A stretch of 64,000 nt of DNA from Phymorhynchus buccinoides (GCA_017654935.2 CM065699.1:7180847-7244846); one strand, 5' to 3'. Shown: positions 1 through 11,295, counted from the first letter of the stretch. The notes: a model not told the origin generated them from the sequence alone. A program made the numbers and translations.

Positions 1-2560
1 TGTGATATGAAGGGATCAGTTTCCGTTCCGTGTCCTAATGGCACAATTTCGTTTGATTCTGGTTTGTTCGATGCTCTCTATGCTTAAGTACAAAATCATA
101 TAAAGCAAAGAGACAGTGAATAAAATGCAAAGAGACATCATTTTAAGTGGGGAAAACACACAAGATCATTTTACCAGCACATATGCATGCATGTATGTAC
201 ACACTTTTACGCACGTGCACACACACACATAATAAACGTTAAACCAAAAGTGTGTGTGTATGTGTGTGTGTGTGTGCATTACAAAAGTCAATGCAGTTTG
301 AGATCATTTCATGTTAAATTTTCTCCCTTTTTTAGCTACTTGAATCTGAAATCGAGGCATTCTGAAGACCAGCTTTAGTTATAAAAAACCCAGCCAACAC
401 TAAAAGAACCAACCCCAAAAAGCTACTTGAAAACACTCCTAATAAAAAGGAATGCACTGTAAGTCTGCATTGAGAGCATAAATATGAAGATTCTTGCATT
501 AACTGATTAAGGGCATATGCATAGACTTTGAAACTAATTGTAAAAAAAAAAAAATCAGAGATGCATAAAAAAACCTATTTTCAATTATTTTTCTAAAGGC
601 AATCATAGGAAGCATTTTAGAGGTACAAAGCATGCACCTATCTATGTAAAAAAAAGAAAGAGAAAAAAGAAGAGGTGGGGGTGTTGACAAATTTGAGTGC
701 AGTATGCCATTTTAGTTGCTCACAGCAGTACCAAAAGTACCATGCAAAGAGATACATGCAAAATATAATCAAAATAACACACACACACACACACACACGT
801 GTTTTAATAAGCATACTAAAACAGATATTCAATGTACTTATTTTATCTCAAAAGTATTGTGCATAAGCAGCTGAAACATAAAAGCAACTAAAATGATTAT
901 TTTAAGTAAAACACACGCACACGCGCGCGCACACACACTGGACTGGAACCAATTAATTGTCAAATTAACTATAAAAAGTTGAACTCACACACACACAACC
1001 TCTTCTTAAAAGTATAGAAAACACACAGAGAAAGAGAAACATACAATCTATAAAATCACTTTTTGAGGGGAAATTGAGATAAGAGATGAAATCAAAAGGC
1101 AAGGAGAGGCCTGTTGCCATTACATTCAGTTTGCATACTTTATACAGTTCTAACATTCACTTAATGCTTAAAATGGATCTTGATTCAAACACATTGTTTA
1201 AAAGACTGTTCAGAAATCGCACACCACAAATCTAGCCATGCTCACAAAAACTACATGCACGGATGTGAGGGGGGGGGCCCCAAACCAAAAATCATAGACG
1301 ATGGTATTGTCAAAGTACATAAACAAAACTTTGCCTGCAACATTAAAATTTTTTTTAGGTTATCCGCTGCACAAACCCCGATACTGTCCCATACAGTTTC
1401 ATCCAACCAAGCCCTGTCAAATTTGTGTTGGCATCCTTTGTCGATCTCCTCTTTCTTCACATCTATCATATGGTGTGATGTACAAGTTTCATGGTTGAAG
1501 ATGAAACATTTCTCTCAATAGCTTTGAAAACATTCAAATACTTATTCGAAATGACACGGAGGAAGTATCCAAACACATGAAAAAGGCGCATTGCCATTGG
1601 ACGTAACTAGCCAACCACAGAGAAGCTTACGAAATTCAGTCAAGGGAATGTACTTGTGCTACAAACTTCTTTCATCTTCACTGTGTCTATCTACCATCTC
1701 ATCAATCTGCACGATCTTCTCTCTCAATCTGTAAGAAAGTTCTTTTATCTTCAGTTCAATAGAAAAACTCATTTATCTATTATGCGCATAACTCTCACAT
1801 CGCTGCTGTGTTGACTAACCCCTCCCATTTACTCATACAAACATTTGAGTAGCCAAATACGCACTTTCCGTGCACAGGAATATAATATAATGAATGCTCT
1901 CAACATCCCATCCACAAAAACAATATCCAGTATGACTTCTATCACTCTCATTTGTTCTTCATTTTATTAAGACTGTTTCTACAAAATATTTGTTCTTCTG
2001 ACATCCACATCTCGTAACATCTCGTAACGTGCTGGATGAGAAATATTTCACAATAAAAAATTTAAAAAATAAAATATTATAGAACATTTTCTGAGAGTGC
2101 GCTTCAAAATGCAAAGAAATGCATGGTGTATAAAACACGGAACATTATCTTCACAAGAGATAGTATTTCACAAAGCATACCTTGACAACAAAGCTCGTCC
2201 ATTTATCACACGAGGAAAAGTCAATTATTATATATCATCCAATCTTGGTGCATCCTTTTTCACAGAAAATAAATAACCACATTGTGCAACAGCCACACAC
2301 AAAATCTGACATAATCTTTGGGGAGTATTTCACATGGAGTATTTTCATCCTAGAGTTTGCTGCATGCTAACACCTGTCTCTGCTCTCTCAAGTTTCTCTC
2401 TACAGCAAGCAGATTCTTTCCACTGCAACATTTATCATTCCTCCATCGTTTCTCAACTGCAAACTCCATTGTCTTCAGTTCCTCTCCATAGCAAAATCTA
2501 TTGCTTCTCCTTTGCACACTTCATCGCAACCTTTAGTTTCTTCAAAGCAGGCTCTGTCGC
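1..2560. other. Outer left arm, no gene seen
   Basis: AT-rich sequence with short TG/CA microsatellites at about 250-276, 779-798 and 911-938. No convincing coding potential; the short open frames here are below what chance would give. It is nearly identical to the reverse complement of 17,520-19,949. Confidence 0.7.
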
Positions 2561-2561
2561 T

Positions 2562-3180
2562 TCTTCAAAGCAATCTTGATTGTATTTCCACTTCAAACTC
2601 CATTGTCTCTCCTATGCAAACTCCACTGTTTCTCCTATGCAAGCTCCATTGTCTCTCCTATGCAAGCTCCATTGTTTCTCCTATGCAGACTCCATTGTTT
2701 ATGTTTGTTTCTCCTATGCAAGCTCCATTGTCTCTCCTATGCAAGCTCCATTGTTTCTCCTATGCAGACTCCATTGTCTCTCCTATGTTTCTCCTATGCA
2801 AGGCTCCATGGTTTATCCTATGTTTCTCCTATGCAAACTCCATTGTTTATCCTATGCAAACTCCATTGTTTCTCCTATGCAAGCTCCATTGTCTCTCCTA
2901 TGCAAACTCCATTGTTTCTCCTATGCAAACTCCATTGTTTATCCTATGCAGACTCCATTGTTCTCCTATGGAAACTATTGTTTCTCATATGCAAGCTCCA
3001 TTGCTTCTATGGAAACTCCATTGTTTATCTTATGCAAACTCCATTGTTTCTCCTATGGAAACTCCATTGTTTATCTTATGCAAACTCCATTGTTTCTCAT
3101 TGTTTCTCCTAGGCAAACTCAAATGTTTCCGAATTGCAAACTCCAGTTCCTCCAGTGTAGAATCCTTTGTTTCTCCTGTG
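2562..3180 (+). repeat. 23-bp minisatellite (left arm)
   Basis: About 25 imperfect copies of a 23-bp unit with the core CTCCTATGCAAACTCCATTG. Variants carry CAGACTCC, CAAGCTCC or GGAAACTCC. The array stays open in three frames and so yields long spurious proteins rich in LLCKLHC or SYANSIV. It is mirrored at 16,990-17,520. Confidence 0.92.
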
Positions 3181-3412
3181 CACGCTCGAATCTTTTCTCC
3201 ATTGCCAGACCCAGGTTACCCCCTACACAAGCCTCGAGTAGTCTGGATAGCCTAAATGAGTAGGTTTTATGTGAAATGTGTAGTCCTATTGATTAAAACC
3301 CTCATACACTATTTACCATAAATAAGTGGCAGTCAGGAATTAAAGAGCGTAATTGTCAATTTTGAAGAGTAGCAGAGATCCGAATCGTGTAGCATGCTAC
3401 TCAGAAAAGAGT

Positions 3413-4290
3413 AGAGCAACCAGGTCTGCATTGCTGAAGGCATCTGAAGATGAGCTGGGTGCTCTTTTCAAACACATACAATCCAACCAGGTCTGCATTG
3501 CTGAAGGCATCTGAAGATGAGCTGGGCGCTCTTTTCAAACTAACACAATCCAACCAGGTCTGCATTGCTGAAGGCATCTAAGATGAGCTGGGTGCTCTTT
3601 TCAAACAAACACAATCCAACCAGGTCTGCATTGCTGAAGGCATCTGAAGATGAGCTGGGCGCTCTTTTCAAACAAATACAATCCAACCAGGTCTGCATTG
3701 CTGAAGGCATCTGAAGATGAGCTGGGTGCTCTTTTCAAACAAACACAATCCAACCAGGTCTGCATTGCTGAAGGCATCTGAAGATGAGCTGGGTGCTCTT
3801 TTCAAACAAACACAATCCAACCAGGTCTGCATTGCTGAAGGCATCTGAAGATGAGCTGGGTGCTCTTTTCAAACAAACACAATCCAACCAGGTCTGCATT
3901 GCTGAAGGCATCTGAAGATGAGCTGGGTGCTCTTTTCAAACAAACACAATCCAACCAGGTCTGCATTGCTGAAGGCATCTGAAGATGAGCTGGGTGCTCT
4001 TTTCAAACAAACACAATCCAACCAGGTCTGCATTGCTGAAGGCATCTGAAGATGAGCTGGGTGCTCTTTTCAAACAAACACAATCCAACCAGGTCTGCAT
4101 TGCTGAAGGCATCTGAAGATGAGCTGGGCGCTCTTTTCAAACAAATACAATCCAACCAGGTCTGCATTGCTGAAGGCATCTGAAGATGAGCTGGGTACTC
4201 TTTTCAAACAAACACAATCCAACCAGGTCTGCATTGCTGAAGGCATCTTAAGATGAGCTGGGTGCTCTTTTCAAACAAATACAATCATCA
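3413..4290 (+). repeat. 67-bp tandem satellite (left arm)
   Basis: About 13 copies of a 67-bp unit containing CCAGGTCTGCATTGCTGAAG and GATGAGCTGGGTGCTCTTTT. Copies differ by single bases such as GGGTG/GGGCG and AACACA/AATACA. The high homogeneity suggests recent amplification. It is mirrored at 15,735-16,725. Confidence 0.93.
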
Positions 4291-5534
4291 CAAAGGTAAC
4301 TTTTAAAAAACCTATAATCATCATATTTTGTGCGTGAGTGCATGTTAAAATTGCACATTGTGCTGGGTCACGTTCTGGGCATTGTGTTTTAAAGGCGAGT
4401 TTGTTGCTGCTGTTGTTTTTAACAAGCAATGCCAGTTTTTTTCCCTCAACCACATCATCATATCTTGTGATCTGCTGTAAGAGACTTTTCCAAAATGTGT
4501 CCCATAAACCTCCTTTTCTTTCTTTTTTTCAAAAAAACCCAACTGTATTCATCTCAAGTCAATTGCATCTTGCACATCTGGCAATAACACTTTGAAAAGC
4601 ACTTCCAAAATCAAACACAATTTAAATTGTTAGCAAAATAACAAGAGCATGGTTGGTTTTTTTTTACTATGTTCGAGCTACCTCAGCATAAAACAATACA
4701 CAATGAAAAAACAACAACACAAAAAACAGGGATGCACAAAAAACCCAATTGTGATCTCTTAAAGGATTTCTTTGTGATCTGTTGTAAAATGTCGTAGTAA
4801 TCTTCTGCTTGCATAACCTAAATTTGATTTTATGCGACAACATTTTTTAACAAATTCTTTTTGGGTGACCATGTTTAGTCAGTAAGATCATCTGTACCAA
4901 ACTATTTCGCGGAGATCTAAAACAACATGGTCTTTGAGTGATCTTCAGCCAAGATGTACCATTACAGTTAGATAAACCTGGATTTTGTTAATAATTGGCC
5001 AAAAATTAAATTTCCATTAAAAAGAAAACTTTGTCTGTACTACCTTTGCATCAAAAAGTAACAACAAGGATACTAACATCAGTCTTGTCATATGTTGGTC
5101 ATCTGTTCAACCATGTTGTGACCAAAGATCAACTTCTGCAAATTATAAAACTCTCACCGTTTCGACGAATCACCGGTTATTTACCATTATAATAAACCGT
5201 AGACATCTTCAGTTTTTTAACAAAATCATCGGTAATTTCAGCATCAAGAAGTCACAGACTAACTCCTGCCATCATTGAACAACACTCCAAATTTGTCAAC
5301 AATTATTTATCAAGTGTCCATCCCTGAATTATCTTTCCAAATATGTTTTGACTTGTCTCATGCACCGAGACACGTGCGCCACACGCCACCTGCATAAGAT
5401 TTATCGCCGTTGCCCTGTCACAAAGTAGTTAGGCTATACCAGAGTCACGGAATATCTCGTCTGCCCCTGACTCGTCACAAGGTGGCATGGTTCAACTCAG
5501 TCCTAAAATTATGGCCCTTTCCTCTCACCAAGAC
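4291..5534. other. Unassigned left-arm sequence
   Basis: AT-rich sequence with no recognisable gene or element. It aligns only roughly with 13,850-15,735 in the opposite arm, where islands such as the CATATGACAAGA and GATCTCCGCGAAATAG segments are recognisable between garbled stretches. Confidence 0.5.
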
Positions 5535-5763
5535 GTAGTATAGTGTAGAGTGGCACAGTGGTAGCACGTTCGCTTTCGTGTCAAGTAAACCCGAGTTCAA
5601 ACCTGGGTACAGGGGAATTTTCCTCTCACTTTGCACTAGGCCTTGCGGTCTAACGTGGAGTCTCTTTGCAGATGAGGACATTTCAACAATCTCCAGAAGG
5701 ATGAGGTCCCGTGTGCCCATGTCCCACTTTAGCACACATCAAAAAAAAAAACAAAAAAAAAAA
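5535..5763 (+). repeat. tRNA-derived SINE (left arm)
   Basis: A tRNA-like head carries a box A-like TGGCACAGTGG (about 5,551) and a box B-like GAGTTCAAACC (about 5,593). An unrelated body follows and ends in an A-rich tail at 5,741-5,763. This is the layout of a Pol III-derived SINE inserted in plus orientation. A degraded mirror copy lies at about 13,690-13,850. The family is not named here. Confidence 0.65.
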
Positions 5764-5883
5764 CCACCAGGGGGGTGGCAACGAAAAGTTAGTTCCATTT
5801 GGTCAAAATTTATCCCCCCCCTTTCCCTTTCCTTCCTCATCAGTCACACAAAAATCGTATGCCAACATTTTTTTTTTTTTTTA

Positions 5884-5965
5884 ATTGAGTGGCGCGCCTC
5901 TGGCTGCGACGCGCTCTCCAGGTGGGAGCAACCCGAATTTCACAGAGACGCCTCTGTGACTATAA
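5884..5965 (-). repeat. GAGAGCGCGTCGC short repeat
   Basis: Copy of a dispersed repeat of about 80-100 bp. It has a small hairpin (CACAGAGRCGCCTCTGTG type) followed by AAATTCGGGTTGCTCCC, a GAGAGCGCGTCGC core and a GCGCGCCAC end. Several copies occur in the window in both orientations. Its transposition class is unknown. Confidence 0.8.
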
Positions 5966-6162
5966 TGTACCTAGCCTATGCCTAACCACAAAAGCCTCAT
6001 AGTCAACTCTCTAACTCTTGTGTCAAACACTACCAGAAAGGCTCCGAAATAAACCCCCCATGGTAAAAGCAAGGCCAGTCATCAAACGCCAAATGAAGAG
6101 GCCCGGACACGGACAGACGCAGACACAGAGATTCTGTATTTTGTGCTTGGCATATTCAAGTC

Positions 6163-6255
6163 ACAGAAACTTTTTATCTCTGTGAAATTCAGGCTGCTCC
6201 CACACCTGAGAGAGCGCGTCGCGGCAAGCGCAGCGCCAACCCATTAAAATAATAA
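6163..6255 (+). repeat. GAGAGCGCGTCGC short repeat
   Basis: Second copy in the left arm. It starts in TCACAGAAACTT and carries GAGAGCGCGTCGCGGC and GCAGCGCCAACCCATT. It is followed by an AT-rich stretch and a poly-G run. Confidence 0.75.
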
Positions 6256-6479
6256 TAAGATTGGGGGGGGGGGGGGAGGGGGGCATCCTTGGGAAACCTA
6301 GCTATCAATTTTGCCCCATACCAGGCGGCGGGATTTCTTTTTCTTTTTCCCTTCCTCCCCCTGCTACTTAATTTCTTCGTTTCGACCAAATTTCAACTCT
6401 TTTTACAAAATCAACTGCCGTGGGATTATTTATGTGCGTAAAGCGCATGGGTCAGACTAACTTTAAGTCCCCACCCGAA

Positions 6480-6620
6480 GGACTCGACATTCAAGTTTGC
6501 TTTCCCTTGTCGAACTAGAAAGAAAGGGCGAGGTCGGGGTTTCGAACCCGGGTCACTCACGTTGCAGAGAGAACTAAGATGTTCATGATTTCTGTAGCGT
6601 GCACACACCTCAAGCACTAT
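6480..6620 (-). repeat. Possible tRNA-like SINE fragment
   Basis: On the minus strand a box B-like GGGTTCGAAACCC lies near 6,538-6,550, preceded by a segment ending in GAGTGACCC. I cannot find a convincing box A. A mirror copy lies around 12,730-12,840. Weakly supported. Confidence 0.35.
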
Positions 6621-6795
6621 CCCTCCTTCAAGAAGTAGGGGAGGTTATGCGGAGTCAGCGCAGATGATGAATAATCAAATATCCTCCGGGTTTCTTTCCT
6701 CTGCATTTTTTCCCCCAATCCCTCAAAAGAGATTTCTTTCAAACTTCCTGTACAGTTCATGATTTGTTTACCTTTCTTCTTTATCTTCAACTTAA

Positions 6796-7019
6796 CCCTT
6801 TCACCGCCCTTTGCACCACAATGATTTACACCCACGTCACTTCAAAGCATCACATGAGGGTCTGGTATCCAGAGACCTTATGTTCTTATCTTGGGAGTTA
6901 AGGAGAGGCCTTATTTTACGCATGTCACAGAGGATTCCCAAATACTGCAGTCACAATATTTTCTCTGGCCAAGTAAGTTTGATGGAAAGTTTTGGCTGAA
7001 AAATGGCCAGCGCTAAGGT
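6796..7019 (+). mobile_element. TTAA-flanked MITE (piggyBac-type), copy 1
   Basis: It begins CCCTTTCACCGCC immediately after TTAA (6,792-6,795) and ends before TTAA (7,020-7,023). TTAA target duplication and CCCTTTC-type inverted ends are the hallmark of piggyBac superfamily non-autonomous elements. Six copies occur in the window. The right terminus of this copy is degraded (GCTAAGGT). Confidence 0.8.
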
Positions 7020-7071
7020 TTAACACCCCCCCCCCCCCCCCGACAAGCAGGACGCCAAGGAGGGGAGGTTA

Positions 7072-7212
7072 CCCGGAGTCCGCCCCGATGATGAAGCCGA
7101 TGTCCTCTGCCCCGATGGCTACAGTCAATCAAGGAGGGGAGGTTACCCGGAGTCCGCCCCGATGATGAAGCGGATGTCCTCTGCCCCGATGGCTACAGCC
7201 AAGGAGGGGAGG
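7072..7212 (-). repeat. Tandem duplicates of the EEPD1-like exon tail
   Basis: The last codons of the exon, with the stop codon and about 10 bases of downstream sequence, occur two more times just 3' of the real stop (about 7,072-7,140 and 7,141-7,212), in units of about 70 bp. Each copy still encodes an IGAED-like tail and a stop. The mirror arm also has three copies, so the triplication predates the inverted duplication. Confidence 0.8.
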
Positions 7213-7400
7213 TTACCCGGAGTCTGCCCCGATGATGAAGCGGATGTCCTCGGCGCCGATGGCCAGGTCCCCCTTGTCCAAGTCCTGGTTGGTGAACAGC
7301 TCCACGAAGATGGGGCAGTGGTCGCTCACCACCCCGCCCCACCGCCACCCGTCCGGGATCCAGGGGCTGGACAGGCCCTCACGCACCACACCCTTGTTGC
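7213..7400 (-). CDS. EEPD1: EEPD1-like protein, last exon (EEP nuclease C-terminus)
   Basis: Terminal exon of a protein resembling endonuclease/exonuclease/phosphatase family domain-containing protein 1. On the minus strand a splice acceptor (TAACTTGCAG, exon starts at 7,400) precedes 61 in-frame codons and a TAA stop. The translation contains VVREGLSSPWIPDGWRWGG and VVSDHCPIFVELF. This matches the end of vertebrate EEPD1 (VREGLTNPWIPDNW, ASEHCPV) as I remember it. The SDHCP histidine is the conserved catalytic-type His at the end of EEP nuclease domains. The mammalian protein acts at stalled replication forks and in sterol regulation; a role here is inferred. It enters in phase 2, so earlier exons lie to the right on this strand or are misplaced by the palindrome. 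Upstream exons with the helix-hairpin-helix repeats were not found. Confidence 0.75.
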
Positions 7401-7432
7401 CTGCAAGTTACAGGTGTTAGGTATTAGGTACT

Positions 7433-7510
7433 TTATAGTCACAGAGGCGTCTGTGAAATTCGGGTGGCTCCAACCTGGAGAGCGCGTCGCAGACAGAGGC
7501 GTGCCACTGA
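7433..7510 (+). repeat. GAGAGCGCGTCGC short repeat
   Basis: Copy with GTCACAGAGGCGTCTGTG, AAATTCGGGTGGCTCC, GAGAGCGCGTCGC and GGCGTGCCAC. It sits in the intron just upstream (minus strand) of the EEPD1-like exon. Confidence 0.8.
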
Positions 7511-7904
7511 ATATAACTTTTAATGCACTCTTTGTCTTAGCATCCAATCTGTATTGTTAAAAATTCGTGACTTTACTGGTGTTGCACTGCCCTCCGGGCA
7601 TTCATTGCCTCCAGGATCGTTCCCACCACTTTATATCTAATGTCCCATATGTGTCTCAGTGTTCCAGACCGAGAGGACGTTTTAAAGCAGATTTATACTG
7701 CGACCCCACCAAAACTTTGGGGCGGGGGGCATGCGAGTTATGCGGTGACTGATGAGGAAGGAAAGGGGGGTCGTGGTGGTGCAAATTTTGACCAAATGAC
7801 AACTTTTTTCGTTTCCACTGGGTTTAACGTGCTCTTGGGCTAAGTGCCAATGGCATGCGGGACCTTGGTTTTTGTCGTCTCATCCGAAAGACTCAGAGAG
7901 ACGC

Positions 7905-8390
7905 GCACAAATTAACTCATTCGCATAGCAACGATTTTGAATGATTAAAAACTCACAAATCACTCCCCAGCCATACACACAAACAAAACATACATAAACA
8001 AAAAGGAGAAAGGAAAGAAGAATAACGAAGAAAGAAGATTACGTGTGTTTTTACTTCATGGTTTTTTTAGACATAGGGAGGAAAAACGTAAAAGGTGTGT
8101 TTTAGACAGGACATTTTATATATAGACTTTATATAAGGATAAAATCTCTCTACACTGATTGGTTTCTCCCACAACAAACCAACCACATAAAGGCAGGCAA
8201 TGCCAGACGGCAACAACACCAAAAAAAATGGGCTTAAGGGGAGCGAAAGCGAGGTTTAGGAAAGTTTAGAAGTGACCAAGATTTACTACGCAGAGATTTA
8301 CTTCCCTTGAAACAAATGCAACAAATTGACAGTTATCTATTAATTCCAGACATATATAGCCGGAACGACTTGAATGAGTTAATCATGTGG
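7905..8390 (-). repeat. Dispersed repeat B, copy 1
   Basis: Reverse complement of the segment at 33,720-34,110, and mirrored at 10,885-11,295. Shared landmarks are TATATAGACTTTATATA, CAAACCACTACATAAAG-like sequence, and CGGAACGACTTGAATGAG. No terminal repeats or coding frame were recognised, so its class is unknown. Confidence 0.7.
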
Positions 8391-8612
8391 TTAAGGGCAT
8401 GTACACAGTACACTCCGGATTATCGACGCTCTTTTCCGCGAGGAAAAAAATAAATCAATAAGTAAAAGAAAGACCGAAAAAAATATACGGTGACGTTCGG
8501 CCGTATTCGTATTTCCCCCTTATTGCCTAATCCGTATATTTTTTTTCCTTCTTTCTTTTACTTATTGACGGATTGTGCATGGGATTTCCGTGTGCACTGT
8601 GTACCAGGCCTA
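8391..8612. mobile_element. Foldback MITE with CGTACACAGTACATCC-type ends, copy 1
   Basis: Imperfect inverted ends: AAGGGCATGTACACAGTACA at the left and TGCACTGTGTACCAGGCC at the right. An internal hairpin is made of AATAAGTAAAAGAAAG and CTTTCTTTTACTTATT. Related copies lie at 10,660-10,880 and 31,738-31,912. The target duplication is not resolved. Confidence 0.65.
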
Positions 8613-8982
8613 ACTCTTCTAGCGCCATGCTTGTTTGTTTTTTAAGTTCTTGGTTGTCAAGTGCATCTCAACCAACTAACAGGGAAGTGGCTGTTTTTGG
8701 GGGAGTACACATGCATTGCTCTAACAGCAGGAAGAGTAACAAGGAGTAAACAAAAGCCCTAAATTAAAAAAGCTCTAAAAGCAGACAAACACAAGGCAGG
8801 GTGCTTGGCAATGAATGTATTTGCAAATTGGTGAGTGTAGAGTGATGCTTTAGGCGAATATATTCGATCTCTATGTGCTAGGACGACGTTAAAGACCAAA
8901 AAGACCCAACAGAGGTGCACAGAGTTTTAAAGACCCATCACAGTGCAGATACACAAACAGAGGCACACAGTGTTTACCTTAC

Positions 8983-9250
8983 CCCTTTCACCGCCAATGT
9001 CGCATTTTTGTACAACAATAATTTAACACCCATGTCATAAAAACTCTTGGAATCAGGGTCTGTTATTCAACCATATTGTGTTCCTAAATTCGGGTAGTAA
9101 GTAAGGATTGACCCTCTATTCTAAATGTCACAGAGGAATCCCACATATTGCAGATGAAATCTTTTCTCTAAACAAATAAATTTAATGGAAATTTTTTGGT
9201 CAAAGACGGCTGGCGGTTGATGAAGGGTTTGATTGATTTGAATGAAAGGG
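8983..9250 (+). mobile_element. TTAA-flanked MITE (piggyBac-type), copy 2
   Basis: It starts CCCTTTCACCGCCAATG after a mutated TTAC and ends GAAAGGG directly before TTAA (9,251-9,254). It lies right beside the 45-bp minisatellite. Confidence 0.78.
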
Positions 9251-9251
9251 T

Positions 9252-9835
9252 TAAAGACCCACCAAAGTGCACACACAAACAGAGGTGCACAGTGTTTAAA
9301 GACCTACCAAAGTGCACACACAAACAGAGGCACACAGTGTTTAAAGACCTACCAAAGTGCACACACAAACAGAGGCGCACAGTGTTTAAAGACCCACCAA
9401 AGTGCACACACAAACAGAGGCGCACAGTGTTTAAAGACCCACCAAAGTGCACACACAAACAGAGGCACACAGTGTTTAAAGACCCACCAAAGTGCACACA
9501 CAAACAGAGGCACACAGTGTTTAAAGACCCACCAAAGTGCACACACAAACAGAGGCACACAGTGTTTAAAGACCCACCAAAGTGCACACACAAACAGAGG
9601 TGCACAGTGTTTAAAGACCCACCAAAGTGCACACACAAACAGAGGCACACAGTGTTTAAAGACCCACCAAAGTGCACACACAAACAGAGGCGCACAGTGT
9701 TTAAAGACCCACCAAAGTGCACACACAAACAGAGGCACACAGTGTTTAAAGACCTACCAAAGTGCACACACAAACAGAGGTGCACAGTGTTTAAAGACCC
9801 ACCAAAGTGCACACACAAACAGAGGCTTACAGGTT
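9252..9835 (+). repeat. 45-bp minisatellite near the palindrome axis
   Basis: Thirteen near-identical 45-bp units containing ACCAAAGTGCACACACAAAC and AGAGGCACACAGTGTTTAAA. Because 45 is a multiple of three, both strands stay open in several frames. These open frames (for example the KDPPKCTHKQR repeat) are by-products. The mirror arm keeps only one or two units, so most of the length asymmetry of the palindrome centre is here. Confidence 0.95.
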
Positions 9836-10018
9836 TGTATTTCAGGTTTTGACATAGGGAAACACACTGTGCGCCTCTGTTTGTGTGTGTGGTGGATCAG
9901 ACATTTTTATATATAGACTTTATATAGAAAATCTCTTACACTGATTGGTTCTCCCACTTTGGTGGGTCTTTAAACACTGTGTGCCTCTGTTTGTGTGTGC
10001 ACTTTGGTGGGTCTTTAA
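9836..10018. repeat. Palindrome centre: rearranged junction
   Basis: It contains inverted partial 45-bp units (9,860-9,890 and 9,953-10,018). They flank a direct copy of sequence from 8,100-8,180 (ATATATAGACTTTATATA, ACTGATTGGTT). Material from two different depths of the arm is stitched together at the axis. Confidence 0.7.
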
Positions 10019-10297
10019 CCCTTTCTAACTGCCCCAGCCCATTTCTTTTGAGCAAGACAAAAATTCATTAAACTATATGCTGATTGGGAACACAGAAAAT
10101 ATTTCATCGGCAATTATTGTGGGGATTTCCCTGCGATATAGACAGTTAGAATAGGCTCAATCCTTCACTGTTACCGAATTTGAGGAAACACAGATATCGG
10201 TTTGGAATAATATGACCCTGATTCCAAGGAGTTTTAAGCGACATGGGGGGTAAATCATTGTGGTGCAAAAATGACGACATTGGCGGTGAAAGGGTTT
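10019..10297 (-). mobile_element. TTAA-flanked MITE (piggyBac-type), mirror of copy 2
   Basis: It lies between TTAA at 10,015-10,018 and TTAA at 10,298-10,301. The right end reads GGCGGTGAAAGGG. It is the right-arm counterpart of 8,983-9,250. Confidence 0.75.
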
Positions 10298-10659
10298 TTA
10301 AAGTAACACGGTGTGCCTATGTTTGTGTAATCTGCACGTGATGCGGGTCATTTAAAACTCTGCACGCCACTCTGTTGGGTCTTTATACTGGTCTAAGCAC
10401 CAATGACTTCGCACACTTATTCGCCCTACAGACATCATCTACACTCCCGCCCAAATCGTGACAAACACACGTTCACTGCAAGCACCCTGGCCTGTTGTGT
10501 TTTTGCCTCTTTTTAGGCGCTTTTGTTACTATTCTGTAAGATCTAAAGAAATGCACGTGTAACTCACCCAAAAACAAGCCACTTCCGAGAATTAGTACGG
10601 TTGAGAGCAACGGACAACAAGAACTGTTGTAAAAAACAAAACAAGCATGGCGCCGTAGA

Positions 10660-10880
10660 GAGAGTTAGGCCCTGGTACAAGTGCACACGGAAATCCCATG
10701 CACCAATATGTCAATAAGTAAAAGACAAGACGGACCAAAACATATACGGATTATTTGCAATAGGGGAAATAGGAATACGGACACGTCCGTATTATTTTGT
10801 CCTTCTTTCCAGCGTTTATATATTGATTATTTCCGGGCAGATAATCCGGATGTACTGTGTACATGCCCTTAAGCACATGA
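10660..10880. mobile_element. Foldback MITE (CGTACACAGTACATCC-type), mirror copy
   Basis: Right-arm counterpart of 8,391-8,612, with ends GCCCTGGTACAAGTGCAC and GTACTGTGTACATGCCC. The internal part differs from the left copy by many indels. Confidence 0.6.
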
Positions 10881-10884
10881 TTAA

Positions 10885-11295
10885 CTCACTCAAGTCGTTC
10901 CGGTCATATATATCTGGAATTCATAGATAGCTGTCAATTTTATGCATTCGCTTCAAGGGAAGTAAATATGTGTGCACATCAAACTTTGGTCACTTCTAAA
11001 CTCGCTTCGCCCCTTTAGACCACAATTTTTGCCTCTGACTTAACTTTTGTAGTGGTTTGTTGTGGGGAAAAAAACAATCAGTGTAGAGAGTTTTTCTATA
11101 TAAAGTCTATATATTAAAAAAGTCTGATCTACCACTTCCCTATGTCTAAACCTGAAGTAAAAACCCCTAATCTTCTTTCATTTCTCCTTTTGTTTATGTA
11201 TGTTTTGTTTGTGTGTTTGTCTGTAGTGATTTTTGAGATTTTTTTAATAATTAAAAATCGTTGTGATATGGTGAATGAGTTTAATTGTTGTGGCG
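10885..11295 (+). repeat. Dispersed repeat B, mirror copy
   Basis: Counterpart of 7,905-8,390. It reads in the same orientation as the copy at 33,720-34,110 (GTCGTTCCGG, TTTCTATATAAAGTCTATAT, TGTTTATGTATGTTTTGTTT). Confidence 0.68.

Larger units (their letters stand above)
1..9640 (+). repeat. Left arm of giant inverted repeat
   Basis: The sequence from base 1 reappears as reverse complement ending at 19,949. Checked anchor pairs include 1-60 with 19,890-19,949, 4,880-4,940 with 14,670-14,720, 5,960-6,170 with 13,150-13,340, 7,213-7,400 with 11,825-12,200 and 8,983-9,250 with 10,019-10,297. The outer kilobases match almost base for base; the inner part differs by many indels. The arm contains two minisatellites, SINEs, MITEs and an intact EEPD1-like exon. 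It may extend left of the window. It is either a genuine inverted duplication or an assembly fold-back. Confidence 0.93.

Noticed and set aside
1180..1521. 113-codon frame in the outer left arm
   Set aside because: No domain or conserved pattern, and the minus-strand frame over the same bases is equally open. Treated as chance.
2512..3263. Frames encoding LLCKLHC/SYANSIV repeats, and their mirror at 16,901-17,599
   Set aside because: Tandem 23-bp satellite read in three frames; three alternative proteins are equally possible, so none is supported.
3413..4290. CRISPR-like array
   Set aside because: Units of 67 bp are directly adjacent without unique spacers, and the window is eukaryotic.
9168..9916. 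Long open frames of about 220 codons on both strands with 15-residue repeats
   Set aside because: They are produced by a 45-bp minisatellite whose unit is a multiple of three. No start context or splice structure supports them, and both strands are equally open.
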